DNA of 11,983 nucleotides from SHLQ01 sp964196045. Its GTDB lineage: Bacteria; Actinomycetota; Acidimicrobiia; Acidimicrobiales; SHLQ01. The stretch covers positions 1 through 11,983 of the forward strand of contig CAXMRH010000269.1 in NCBI GenBank assembly GCA_964196045.1, read 5' to 3'. This document shows, in pieces, positions 7,238 to 11,983 of the stretch (the stretch's first letter is position 1; every line of letters starts with the position of its first letter). Position numbers and translations under genes: made by a program. The notes under the pieces were generated by a model. It ran no database searches, was not told where the DNA came from, and was given only the letters and a program-made list of their open reading frames with translations.

Positions 7238-7528
7238 ATGTCGGGGCTTCTTGGATTGTTCACGGTGCTCGGTATTACTGCAGCGCTTCTACTCGGTATC
7301 GCCAACGTCGCCGACGCTGCTGTCGATGAAGCACGCGCCGATACAGCCGCCGATGCGTCGGCCTTGGCTGGCGCTGCCGCCGGGCACGCTGCCGCTGCTC
7401 AGGCAGCGGCACGCAACGGCGCCAAGTTGATGACGTTCTCAATACGTGGCGACGTCACGAGCGTCGTCGTCAGGGTCGGACGAGCCACGGCGCAGGCGCA
7501 TGCCAAGCGACTTCGAGTGCCAGCTTGA
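7238..7528 (+). CDS. Small TadE/TadG-like membrane protein (Rv3655c-like)
   Basis: This is a 96-residue protein with a short N-terminus, one strongly hydrophobic segment at residues 4-28 (LLGLFTVLGITAALLLGIAN), and then the pattern VDEARADTAADASALAGAAA. That arrangement, a membrane helix followed by an Ala-rich stretch with A.TAADAAALAGA, is characteristic of Flp-pilus TadG/TadE-like proteins. It is also seen in the small 'helicase/secretion neighbourhood' TadE-like family of actinobacteria such as Rv3655c. It would sit in the cytoplasmic membrane with its body outside. Those genes normally lie beside tadA/B/C/E secretion genes; none is present here, so it looks like an orphan. ATG 7238 is the start that keeps the helix intact; the upstream SD is weak. 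A hairpin at 7545-7564 follows the stop. Family assignment is by motif pattern and its role here is unknown. Confidence 0.65.
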   Translation: MSGLLGLFTVLGITAALLLGIANVADAAVDEARADTAADASALAGAAAGHAAAAQAAARNGAKLMTFSIRGDVTSVVVRVGRATAQAHAKRLRVPA

Positions 7529-7544
7529 CGGCTACCAGGACGGC

Positions 7545-7564
7545 ACCGGGGACAATCCCCCGGT
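7545..7564 (+). terminator. GC-rich hairpin after TadE-like gene
   Basis: ACCGGGG (7545-7551) pairs perfectly with CCCCGGT (7558-7564) around a 6-nt loop (ACAATC), 16 nt after the stop codon. No T-run follows. A separate promoter-like hexamer lies 32 nt downstream, consistent with a transcription-unit boundary here. Confidence 0.5.
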
Positions 7565-7595
7565 CAGGCGGCCCGTGGAGACGAGTCACATGCCA

Positions 7596-7601
7596 TAGAC
7601 T
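7596..7601 (+). promoter_or_regulatory. Candidate -10 element for DUF3566 gene (leaderless)
   Basis: TAGACT fits the actinobacterial TAnnnT -10 consensus and lies 8 nt before GTG 7610, with no Shine-Dalgarno between. Transcription would begin at or within a base or two of the start codon. The same hexamer recurs at 8454-8459. Confidence 0.5.
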
Positions 7602-7609
7602 CTTTTCTC

Positions 7610-8182
7610 GTGACTGCCATCGATGACTCCGAGGAGACCGTGTTCTCTATGGACCCCTCTGAAGACTCTCTCGAAGAACGAGCTGACAATTTCTTTGCCG
7701 GTGGCTCTCTCGTCGAACCCGAGCACATGCTGCCCGAATCTGGCACCGAAGAAGACTCGCCGATGCTTGTTGAACGGCTCCAGGAGCGACGCCTTCGGGC
7801 GCGCAAGGTGCGTCGACTCGTACGTCACATCGAGCCATGGTCGGTTCTCAAAGTGGCCCTGCTGTTCAACTTCTGCATGTGGGTCGTCACCATGGTCGCG
7901 GGCGTGCTTCTGTGGAACGCTGCCGAGACTGCAGGCACTATTTCGGATGTCGAGCAATTCGCGAGAGAGATATTCGCCCTCGAAGAGTTCACGTTCGAAG
8001 GTGAATCGATCTTCAATGCTGTGGCCCTGGGGGGCCTCGTTGTTGCTGTTGCGGCCACTGGGTTCGCGGTGCTTATTGCCATCTTGTTGAACCTGATCTC
8101 GGACCTGACAGGCGGCGTCCGAGTCACGGTGGTCGAAGAAGAGACAGCTCGCCCTATTTCGACGTTGCCCCGACGGGGCTGA
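7610..8182 (+). CDS. DUF3566 domain membrane protein
   Basis: This 190-residue protein has an acidic, probably cytoplasmic N-terminus (residues 1-52) and a basic stretch (RLQERRLRARKVRRLVRHIEP, 56-76). Two predicted membrane helices follow, at about 79-102 (VLKVALLFNFCMWVVTMVAG) and 137-165. The RKVRRLVRHIEPWSVLKVAL motif followed by two helices and a short GGVRVTV tail is the DUF3566 family (Rv0007 type), which in actinobacteria lies directly after gyrA and before tRNA-Ile, exactly as here. Its function is unknown; in mycobacteria the neighbourhood is linked to envelope and division genes, but nothing here proves that. GTG 7610 is the start that fits the leaderless promoter; there is no SD. 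An intervening TadE-like gene separates it from gyrA. Confidence 0.85.
   Translation: MTAIDDSEETVFSMDPSEDSLEERADNFFAGGSLVEPEHMLPESGTEEDSPMLVERLQERRLRARKVRRLVRHIEPWSVLKVALLFNFCMWVVTMVAGVLLWNAAETAGTISDVEQFAREIFALEEFTFEGESIFNAVALGGLVVAVAATGFAVLIAILLNLISDLTGGVRVTVVEEETARPISTLPRRG
8167..8179 (+). terminator. Hairpin at the 3' end of DUF3566 gene
   Basis: GCCCC-GAC-GGGGC (8167-8179) is a perfect 5-bp GC stem with a 3-nt loop directly before the stop codon (TGA 8180-8182). A second fold follows, TACCG (8188-8192) with CGGTA (8213-8217) enclosing CCC-TTCG-GGG (8201-8210, a UUCG tetraloop). It ends one base before tRNA-Ile. These could end the mRNA or shape the tRNA precursor leader. Confidence 0.35.
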
Positions 8183-8218
8183 CTCGATACCGTTTCATGG
8201 CCCTTCGGGGTTCGGTAC

Positions 8219-8292
<74 letters not shown>

Positions 8293-8294
8293 CT

Positions 8295-8340
8295 GGAATG
8301 CTGCGCATTCCGTCACCTTTCGGCGCTGGGCGCCGAAAGG
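8295..8340 (+). terminator. Tandem hairpins downstream of tRNA-Ile
   Basis: Two perfect stem-loops follow the tRNA: GGAATGC-TGC-GCATTCC (8295-8311, 7-bp stem) and CCTTTCGGCGC-TGG-GCGCCGAAAGG (8316-8340, 11-bp stem). The second is very stable and is the best candidate for ending tRNA transcription, although no T-run follows it. The first may instead serve 3'-end processing. Confidence 0.6.
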
Positions 8341-8427
8341 CGCATCTCCGGCCCCAGGGCTGGGAAGCTTCGCTCCAGGAAAACGCTCGGGAACTGCTCG
8401 GTGTTGGGCGCTGGTCGCCGAAAGGCG
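8322..8427. repeat. Imperfect 21-bp direct repeat pair
   Basis: GGCGCTGGGCGCCGAAAGGCG (8322-8342, given by position) recurs with a single G-to-T change at 8407-8427, 85 bp downstream. In the first copy the sequence is the right part of a long hairpin; the second copy lacks the left arm (CCTTTC). Confidence 0.6.
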
Positions 8428-8437
8428 TTTGGTTTTT
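8416..8437 (+). terminator. Intrinsic terminator candidate with U-tract
   Basis: CGCC-GAAA-GGCG (8416-8427) is a GAAA-tetraloop hairpin followed at once by TTTGGTTTTT (8428-8437). It is the only hairpin in the window with a proper T-rich tail. It would end transcripts from the tRNA side just before the next promoter. Confidence 0.5.
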
Positions 8438-8453
8438 CTCCTTGGTTGGTCCG

Positions 8454-8459
8454 TAGACT
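8454..8459 (+). promoter_or_regulatory. Candidate -10 element for the microprotein gene (leaderless)
   Basis: TAGACT lies 6 nt before ATG 8466. A possible -35, TTGGTT (8429-8434), is 19 nt upstream of it. There is no Shine-Dalgarno (the bases between are TCTCCT), so a leaderless transcript starting at the ATG is the simplest reading. Confidence 0.5.
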
Positions 8460-8465
8460 TCTCCT

Positions 8466-8612
8466 ATGCAGCTCCTTCGATTGTTGCGCGGAGCGATTGC
8501 TGCTCTGGGAATCGCTGCTGGAATCGCGGGCGCTCTGCGACTACGCGGCTCGGGCGGCGTGCCACCGAGAAGTGGAGGGTGGCGCGAACTCTCTGGCAAC
8601 GAACTCAAGTAA
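8466..8612 (+). CDS. 48-residue membrane microprotein, function unknown
   Basis: ATG 8466 to TAA 8610-8612 encodes 48 residues: a basic start (MQLLRLLRG), one hydrophobic Ala/Gly-rich segment at residues 8-26 (RGAIAALGIAAGIAGALRL), then a polar tail containing GGVPPRSGGWREL and ending GNELK. It is probably a single-pass membrane protein with a short soluble tail. I do not recognise a family. Reasons to believe it: a -10-like hexamer at leaderless spacing, sensible codon use, and a stop codon only 2 nt before the ATG of the dehydrogenase-like gene, which has no SD of its own and would depend on coupling. The GGWREL tail motif looks conserved-protein-like, but I cannot test that here. It could still be a chance frame. 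Confidence 0.6.
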   Translation: MQLLRLLRGAIAALGIAAGIAGALRLRGSGGVPPRSGGWRELSGNELK

Positions 8613-8614
8613 CC

Positions 8615-9610
8615 ATGACCCGAATCGCCATCGTTGGTTCGGGCGCCACTGGAACTCGGGTGGCCCGACAGCTCGCACGTAGCGCAGACGCCACAAACAT
8701 CGTGTTGCTCGACGATGCCCCTGGCGTCGCACAATCTGTTGCTCGATCGCTCGGCGGGCTGGTCGAAGCTCATGACGGCACGGCCGTTCCAAGCGATGTT
8801 TCCGTTGTCGTGCTCGCGACGAGGTCGGGGAGCCACGCATCACTCGCTCAGGTCTGTGTCGCGGCCGGCCAGCACGTCGTCTCGGTCGGTGACAGCATTG
8901 GAGATGTGCGAGGACTTCTAGACCTCGACGACCATGCCAGAGCACACGGCGCAAAGATCGTCGTGGGTGCGGGGATGATGCCGGGCCTGTCCGATGTGCT
9001 CGCTGCGCACGGGAGGTCGTGGTTCGACGAGGTGCGAGAGGTCCACGTTTCGAAGTTCGGCACAGGTGGCCCGGACTGCGCGCGCCAGCATCACACTGCA
9101 CTCAAGGGCTTGTGCTTCGACTGGCGTGACGAAACGTGGGCGCGGCGTCCGGGAGGATCTGGCCGCGAGCTCGCTTGGTTCCCGCCACCCGTTGAAGCAG
9201 CAGATTGTTACCGAGCAGCGCTTGCAGACCCACTGTTGCTCATCCGTTTGCTGCCAGATGTCGAACGGGTCACTTCGAGACTGGCAGCGACTCGACGAGA
9301 CCGGCTGACCATGCATCTCCCAATGTTGCGGCGGCCCCATCCGGAGGGACTCCTCGGTGCAATACGCGTCGAACTGCGTGGCGTGTCCCAAGGAGCACAA
9401 CTCGAGGTTGTTCTCGGGTGCGCCGAGCGGCCCGCAGTCGCCGGGGGCGCCGTCGCTGCGACAGCTGCCGCGCTACTAATAGATTCGGACAATATGGAGT
9501 CCGGGGCACGGGGTCTTGCGGAGTGGTTTGACCCGCTCGAAACCCTTCGGCTGCTGCGTGACCGTGGCTTGCGACCGGAAATCTTTGCTGGAGCTGATGA
9601 AACCTATTGA
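8615..9610 (+). CDS. Saccharopine dehydrogenase-like NAD(P)-dependent oxidoreductase
   Basis: This 331-residue protein has an N-terminal Rossmann fold: beta strand and dinucleotide loop RIAIVGSGATGTRVARQLAR (residues 3-22, GxGxxG), the second strand IVLLDDAP with the acidic residue that binds ribose, and VVVLATRSGSHASLAQVCVAAGQHVVSV (64-91). AGMMPGLSDVLA (119-130) is the family's GxxPG turn leading into the central domain. This layout fits the saccharopine-dehydrogenase NADP-binding superfamily; its substrate cannot be told, and lysine metabolism should not be assumed. The frame is open further upstream, but ATG 8615 begins exactly at the Rossmann strand and is 2 nt after the microprotein stop. 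It has no SD, so translation is probably coupled to the microprotein. It is followed by a 182-nt gap before the sigma factor gene. Confidence 0.75.
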   Translation: MTRIAIVGSGATGTRVARQLARSADATNIVLLDDAPGVAQSVARSLGGLVEAHDGTAVPSDVSVVVLATRSGSHASLAQVCVAAGQHVVSVGDSIGDVRGLLDLDDHARAHGAKIVVGAGMMPGLSDVLAAHGRSWFDEVREVHVSKFGTGGPDCARQHHTALKGLCFDWRDETWARRPGGSGRELAWFPPPVEAADCYRAALADPLLLIRLLPDVERVTSRLAATRRDRLTMHLPMLRRPHPEGLLGAIRVELRGVSQGAQLEVVLGCAERPAVAGGAVAATAAALLIDSDNMESGARGLAEWFDPLETLRLLRDRGLRPEIFAGADETY

Positions 9611-9618
9611 GGTCAACT

Positions 9619-9636
9619 TTGGGCCATTTGGCCTAA
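9619..9636 (+). terminator. Weak hairpin after dehydrogenase-like gene
   Basis: TTGGGCC-ATTT-GGCCTAA (9619-9636) forms a 7-bp stem including one G-U pair, 8 nt after the stop codon, without a T-run. It is a possible weak terminator. Confidence 0.3.
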
Positions 9637-9646
9637 CAGAAGCGGC

Positions 9647-9674
9647 TACAGGTTGGACCTCGTCGCGCCGACCA
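9647..9674 (+). promoter_or_regulatory. Possible FliA/WhiG-type promoter before the sigma factor gene
   Basis: TACAGGTT (9647-9654), 12 nt, GCCGACCA (9667-9674) resembles the sigma-28 consensus TAAAGTTT-N11-GCCGATAA at 6 of 8 positions in each half, with one extra spacer base. Downstream is a locally AT-rich patch (9683-9710) that includes AGAA-TAT-TTCT (9686-9696). The leader to ATG 9793 would be about 110 nt. A match of this quality can arise by chance. Confidence 0.3.
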
Positions 9675-9775
9675 AAAGTCCGTAGAGAATATTTCTGAAT
9701 TTTTTCCTCAAGTTCTTCGTCGAATGCGTCGAAACCTTCTTTCGTGATGTCGGCGGGCATTGCTGAAGCCACACC

Positions 9776-9782
9776 GAGGGAG
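9776..9782 (+). promoter_or_regulatory. Ribosome-binding site of the sigma factor gene
   Basis: GAGGGAG ends 10 nt before ATG 9793. It favours that ATG over the upstream in-frame ATG at 9760, which would add 11 residues unlike the family and would place this SD inside the coding region. Confidence 0.55.
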
Positions 9783-9792
9783 CAAGAATTTC

Positions 9793-10692
9793 ATGGGCGA
9801 AACAATCGACCAACCGGTCAACACCGCAGAGATGAACGAGATGATCGAGGCCAACCTCTCGCTCGTCAAGCACATCGTGCTGCAGGTTGCAGTGCACTTT
9901 CCACGGCACGTCGAGCGCGAGGAGCTAGCCCGTGCTGGTGCTCTCGGCCTCGTCGAAGCCGCACGCCGATTCGACGAGAGCAGGGGTGTTCCCTTCGACC
10001 GATTCGCGGCACAGCGAATCCGGGGCGCGATCCTCGATGCGGTTCGTGCTGCTGACTGGGCCCCCCGCTCAGTCCGTACTCTCGCTCGCAAGCTGGAGTC
10101 GACCGAGCAGCGGCTCGCAAGCCGCTTGGGTCGTGTCCCAACGACCGAAGAGATGGCCGAAGCGCTCAGCATGGACACGAGTGAGCTCGCTCGTCTCCGT
10201 GACCGAATGTTCCGCTCCGTCGTCCTCGCCCTCGAACACGAAGTCTCCGACGATGTGGACGACGATCTCACGCTCGTCGACGTTCTCGTTGACCACGCCG
10301 CCATCGAACCGTCCGAAGAGCTCGAGACACGAGAGCTTCACGCCTACTTGCGTGATGCGATTGCGCTGCTGCCGGAACGTCAGCGGTTGGTCATCATCGG
10401 CTACTTCCTCGAGGGTCGTACCAGTCAGGACTTGGCACGGTTCCTCGACGTCACCGAGAGCCGGATCAGCCAGATTCGCTCCGAGGCGATCCAGATGTTG
10501 AAGGATGGCATCGAAGCCCAGTACGTGGCTGGTGGAACACACACGCCGGAGCCGCGGGGACGATCCGCACGTCGAAAGGCCGCATACGTGGACGCGATCG
10601 GCGAACGCAGCGATTGGCACGACCGTATGGATCAGATCACGCTGATCGAATCGTCGGCAGGCGAGGTTAAGGTCGGCCTACCGCTCTCGTAG
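9793..10692 (+). CDS. FliA/WhiG-type RNA polymerase sigma factor
   Basis: This is a group 3 sigma-70 protein of 299 residues. Region 2 (about 20-92) shows LVKHIVLQVA, EELARAGALGLVEAARRFDESRGVPFDRFAAQRIRGAILDA (positions 44-83) and DWAPRSVR, the -10-recognition signature of the FliA/WhiG branch. Region 3 (about 96-145) has RLGRVPTTEEMAEAL. Region 4 (about 185-240) has LPERQRLVIIGYFLEGRTSQ and the helix-turn-helix LARFLDVTESRISQIRSEAI that reads the -35 element. After region 4 comes an unusual tail of about 55 residues (241-299; basic PRGRSARRK, later acidic), where FliA/WhiG proteins usually stop. No flagellar or sporulation genes are present, so the regulon cannot be told. Its stop codon TAG forms part of the -10 hexamer of the next gene. 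Confidence 0.88.
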   Translation: MGETIDQPVNTAEMNEMIEANLSLVKHIVLQVAVHFPRHVEREELARAGALGLVEAARRFDESRGVPFDRFAAQRIRGAILDAVRAADWAPRSVRTLARKLESTEQRLASRLGRVPTTEEMAEALSMDTSELARLRDRMFRSVVLALEHEVSDDVDDDLTLVDVLVDHAAIEPSEELETRELHAYLRDAIALLPERQRLVIIGYFLEGRTSQDLARFLDVTESRISQIRSEAIQMLKDGIEAQYVAGGTHTPEPRGRSARRKAAYVDAIGERSDWHDRMDQITLIESSAGEVKVGLPLS

Positions 10693-10695
10693 GCT
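10690..10695 (+). promoter_or_regulatory. Candidate -10 element for the DUF3105 lipoprotein gene (leaderless)
   Basis: TAGGCT begins on the stop codon of the sigma factor gene and lies 6 nt before ATG 10702, with no Shine-Dalgarno. It is the third TAG(A/G)CT hexamer at this spacing in the window. Confidence 0.45.
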
Positions 10696-10701
10696 CGTCT
10701 G

Positions 10702-11322
10702 ATGCGTTTCGTCTTTGTCTCACTGGCTCTGCTCCTGGCCGCCTGCGGTTCGGCTGCCGATGAGCAGAGCGATGTGAGCACCGTTACAACGGCCGCAAGC
10801 GACACTGGCGATGCGGCTACGAGCACCACGACCGAATTGATCCAGGTGAATGTCAACTCTTTGGGAGCTGATCACGTCGACCCGCCTGTCTCTTACGCGC
10901 AGAGTCCCTCGATCGGCGGTGATCACTACCCCTTCTGGCAGAACTGTGGCTTCTACGAAGTTGAACTTATAGAAGGCGCCGCCACGCACACGTTGGAACA
11001 CGGCGCGGTGTGGATGACCTACAACCCGGCCCACATGTCCGAGGCCGAGCTATCCACCCTCGCGGGGATGGCACAGGACAACAGCAAACTTTTGATCTCG
11101 CCCTACTCACACGACGAGAAGCTCGTACTCAGCGCCTGGGGCGTCCAGCTTCGATCATCTCTGGCGCCGTCCGATCGTACGGTGTCGAGCTTCATCGATG
11201 AGTGGGTGGACAATCCTGAGCTGGACGAAGCTGGTGTCCGCTGTGATGGGGCCGCGGGAATCCCGCCGAACGACGTTCGCACGCTCACAGGTGGCGATCA
11301 GGTTCCCGACGAGTTCAAGTAG
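10702..11322 (+). CDS. DUF3105 domain lipoprotein
   Basis: This is a 206-residue protein with a lipoprotein signal peptide: MRFVFVSLALLLAACG, lipobox LAAC with Cys15 as the lipidated residue. A Ser/Thr/Asp-rich linker (16-47) then leads to a DUF3105 domain. Family marks are the PPVSYAQSPSIGGDHYPFW segment (61-79), the NCGFYE cysteine (Cys82), HTLEHGAVWMTYNP (96-109), the LLISPYSHDEKLVLSAWG stretch and the FIDEW region. DUF3105 proteins are exported actinobacterial proteins of unknown activity; the conserved His/Glu in the LEHG motif suggests a metal or catalytic site, but that is inference. It would be anchored to the outer face of the cytoplasmic membrane. The gene lies 9 nt after the sigma factor gene, and its stop is 28 nt from the convergent phosphatase gene. 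Confidence 0.85.
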   Translation: MRFVFVSLALLLAACGSAADEQSDVSTVTTAASDTGDAATSTTTELIQVNVNSLGADHVDPPVSYAQSPSIGGDHYPFWQNCGFYEVELIEGAATHTLEHGAVWMTYNPAHMSEAELSTLAGMAQDNSKLLISPYSHDEKLVLSAWGVQLRSSLAPSDRTVSSFIDEWVDNPELDEAGVRCDGAAGIPPNDVRTLTGGDQVPDEFK

Positions 11323-11350
11323 AACACTCAGTCGCGACCGTTGGGGTCAA

Positions 11351-11983
11351 CTAGCTGAAGACGGTCTTGAGGAGCTCGTCGTGGATCTTGCCATTTGAAG
11401 CAACGAAGTGACGGCCCTCCCGCCACGGTTCACCTGCCTGGTCTGAGACGACACCTCCAGCCTCAGGAATGATCACCTGCATCGGAGCGATGTCCCAGAT
11501 GTTGACGAGAGGGTCGACCACGGCTTCGCACCGACCCGTGGCAAGCAAGACGTATCCGTACGCGTCCGCCCACGTTCGAACAGTGAGCGGGCTGTTGACC
11601 AGTCGGTCACGTTCTGAGTCATCGGGCCAGTACTCAAATCCGCTTGTCATGACGTAGCTGGTCGAGAAGTCGTCGTGATCGTTCACCGATGCTGGGCGTC
11701 CGTTGTGGAAGCAGCCGAGGCCGCGGCCCGCCGAAACCACCTCATCGAGTGCTGGCATGACAATGACGCCAACCGCCGGGCCGTGTTCGTCGACAACGGA
11801 CAACAACGTGCCGTAGAGCGGCACGCCATGCATGAAGGTCTTCGTGCCGTCGATCGGATCGATGATCCAGGTACGGCCACTCGTTCCGTTCCGATCGTCT
11901 TCTTCCTCACCGATGATCGCGTCGGTGGGAAAGGCCGAACTGATCTGTTCACGGAGATATCGCTCCCCAGCCTTGTCTGCTTC
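11351..11983 (-). CDS. Inositol-monophosphatase family protein, likely histidinol-phosphatase (HisN type), N-terminus outside window
   Basis: On the reverse strand the frame runs from the right window edge to TAG at 11351-11353, giving the last 210 residues. The Mg-dependent sugar-phosphatase signatures are all present: IIGEEEDDRNG (catalytic Glu), WIIDPIDGTKTFMHGVP (the DPIDGT metal-binding motif at 42-47 of the fragment), and WDIAPMQVIIPEAGG (163-177, the second metal site). The DPIDGTKxFxxGVP wording and the EADKAGERYLREQI start resemble actinobacterial HisN, which removes phosphate from histidinol phosphate in histidine synthesis; myo-inositol-1-phosphatase or a CysQ-like enzyme is the alternative. 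Only roughly the first 50-60 residues seem to be missing. It is convergent with the DUF3105 gene, with no clear terminator in the 28-nt gap. Family is certain; substrate is moderate. Confidence 0.85.
   Translation of the reverse strand, partial: EADKAGERYLREQISSAFPTDAIIGEEEDDRNGTSGRTWIIDPIDGTKTFMHGVPLYGTLLSVVDEHGPAVGVIVMPALDEVVSAGRGLGCFHNGRPASVNDHDDFSTSYVMTSGFEYWPDDSERDRLVNSPLTVRTWADAYGYVLLATGRCEAVVDPLVNIWDIAPMQVIIPEAGGVVSDQAGEPWREGRHFVASNGKIHDELLKTVFS

Noticed and set aside
9587..9772. Reverse-strand frame starting at 9772 (or ATG at 9760) with a protein-like acidic N-terminus (KEGFDAFDEELEEKIQKYS)
   Set aside because: The sequence is suggestive, but the codons are AT-rich at third positions unlike neighbouring genes, there is no SD, and it runs into the dehydrogenase gene antisense. 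I could not call it a gene; conservation in relatives would change this.
11047..11057. TATCCAC, resembling part of a DnaA box
   Set aside because: It is a single partial match inside the DUF3105 coding region with no cluster of boxes or AT-rich unwinding region, so there is no evidence for oriC in the window.

Overview
The window reads as a chromosomal, GC-rich actinobacterial segment. The deeply branching class Acidimicrobiia (Ilumatobacter-like) is my best guess. This rests on the gene order recF - dciA (DUF721) - gyrB - gyrA - DUF3566 membrane protein - tRNA-Ile(GAU), the usual actinobacterial order near the replication origin, together with several TTG/GTG starts and an HisN-type phosphatase. 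The class-level guess is inference; no rRNA or other marker is present.

Layout. Positions 1-522 hold the 3' end of a RecQ-family helicase with a phosphoribosyltransferase-like tail. Positions 523-986 carry no convincing gene but are packed with repeats: a hairpin, two copies of a 16-base REP-like palindromic motif, and two tandem 57-bp units that stop about 20 bp before recF. Positions 987-7174 hold the replication/topology block: recF, dciA overlapping it by 14 nt, a gap with a candidate promoter, gyrB, and gyrA 14 nt after gyrB with its ribosome-binding site on the gyrB stop codon. Positions 7175-8292 hold a small TadE/TadG-like membrane protein, the DUF3566 protein and tRNA-Ile. Positions 8293-8465 are hairpin- and repeat-rich with a likely terminator. 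Then come a previously unlisted 48-residue membrane microprotein and, 2 nt later, a saccharopine-dehydrogenase-like oxidoreductase. Next are a FliA/WhiG-type sigma factor and a DUF3105 lipoprotein. Convergent at the right edge is an inositol-monophosphatase/HisN-family gene cut by the window end.

How the genes work together. RecF (gap repair), DciA (replicative helicase loading) and the two gyrase subunits form a replication, repair and supercoiling module. The downstream genes look like envelope and regulatory functions with separate promoters. Three of them (DUF3566, the microprotein and the lipoprotein) share a TAG(A/G)CT hexamer 6-8 nt before the start codon and no Shine-Dalgarno, which suggests leaderless transcripts.

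Most of the window is ordinary core genome and I found no clear new multi-gene system. The points most worth a second look are the repeat cluster in front of recF, the leaderless-promoter pattern, the microprotein/dehydrogenase pair, a possible FliA-type promoter in front of the sigma gene, and a palindrome centred on the likely gyrB transcription start.
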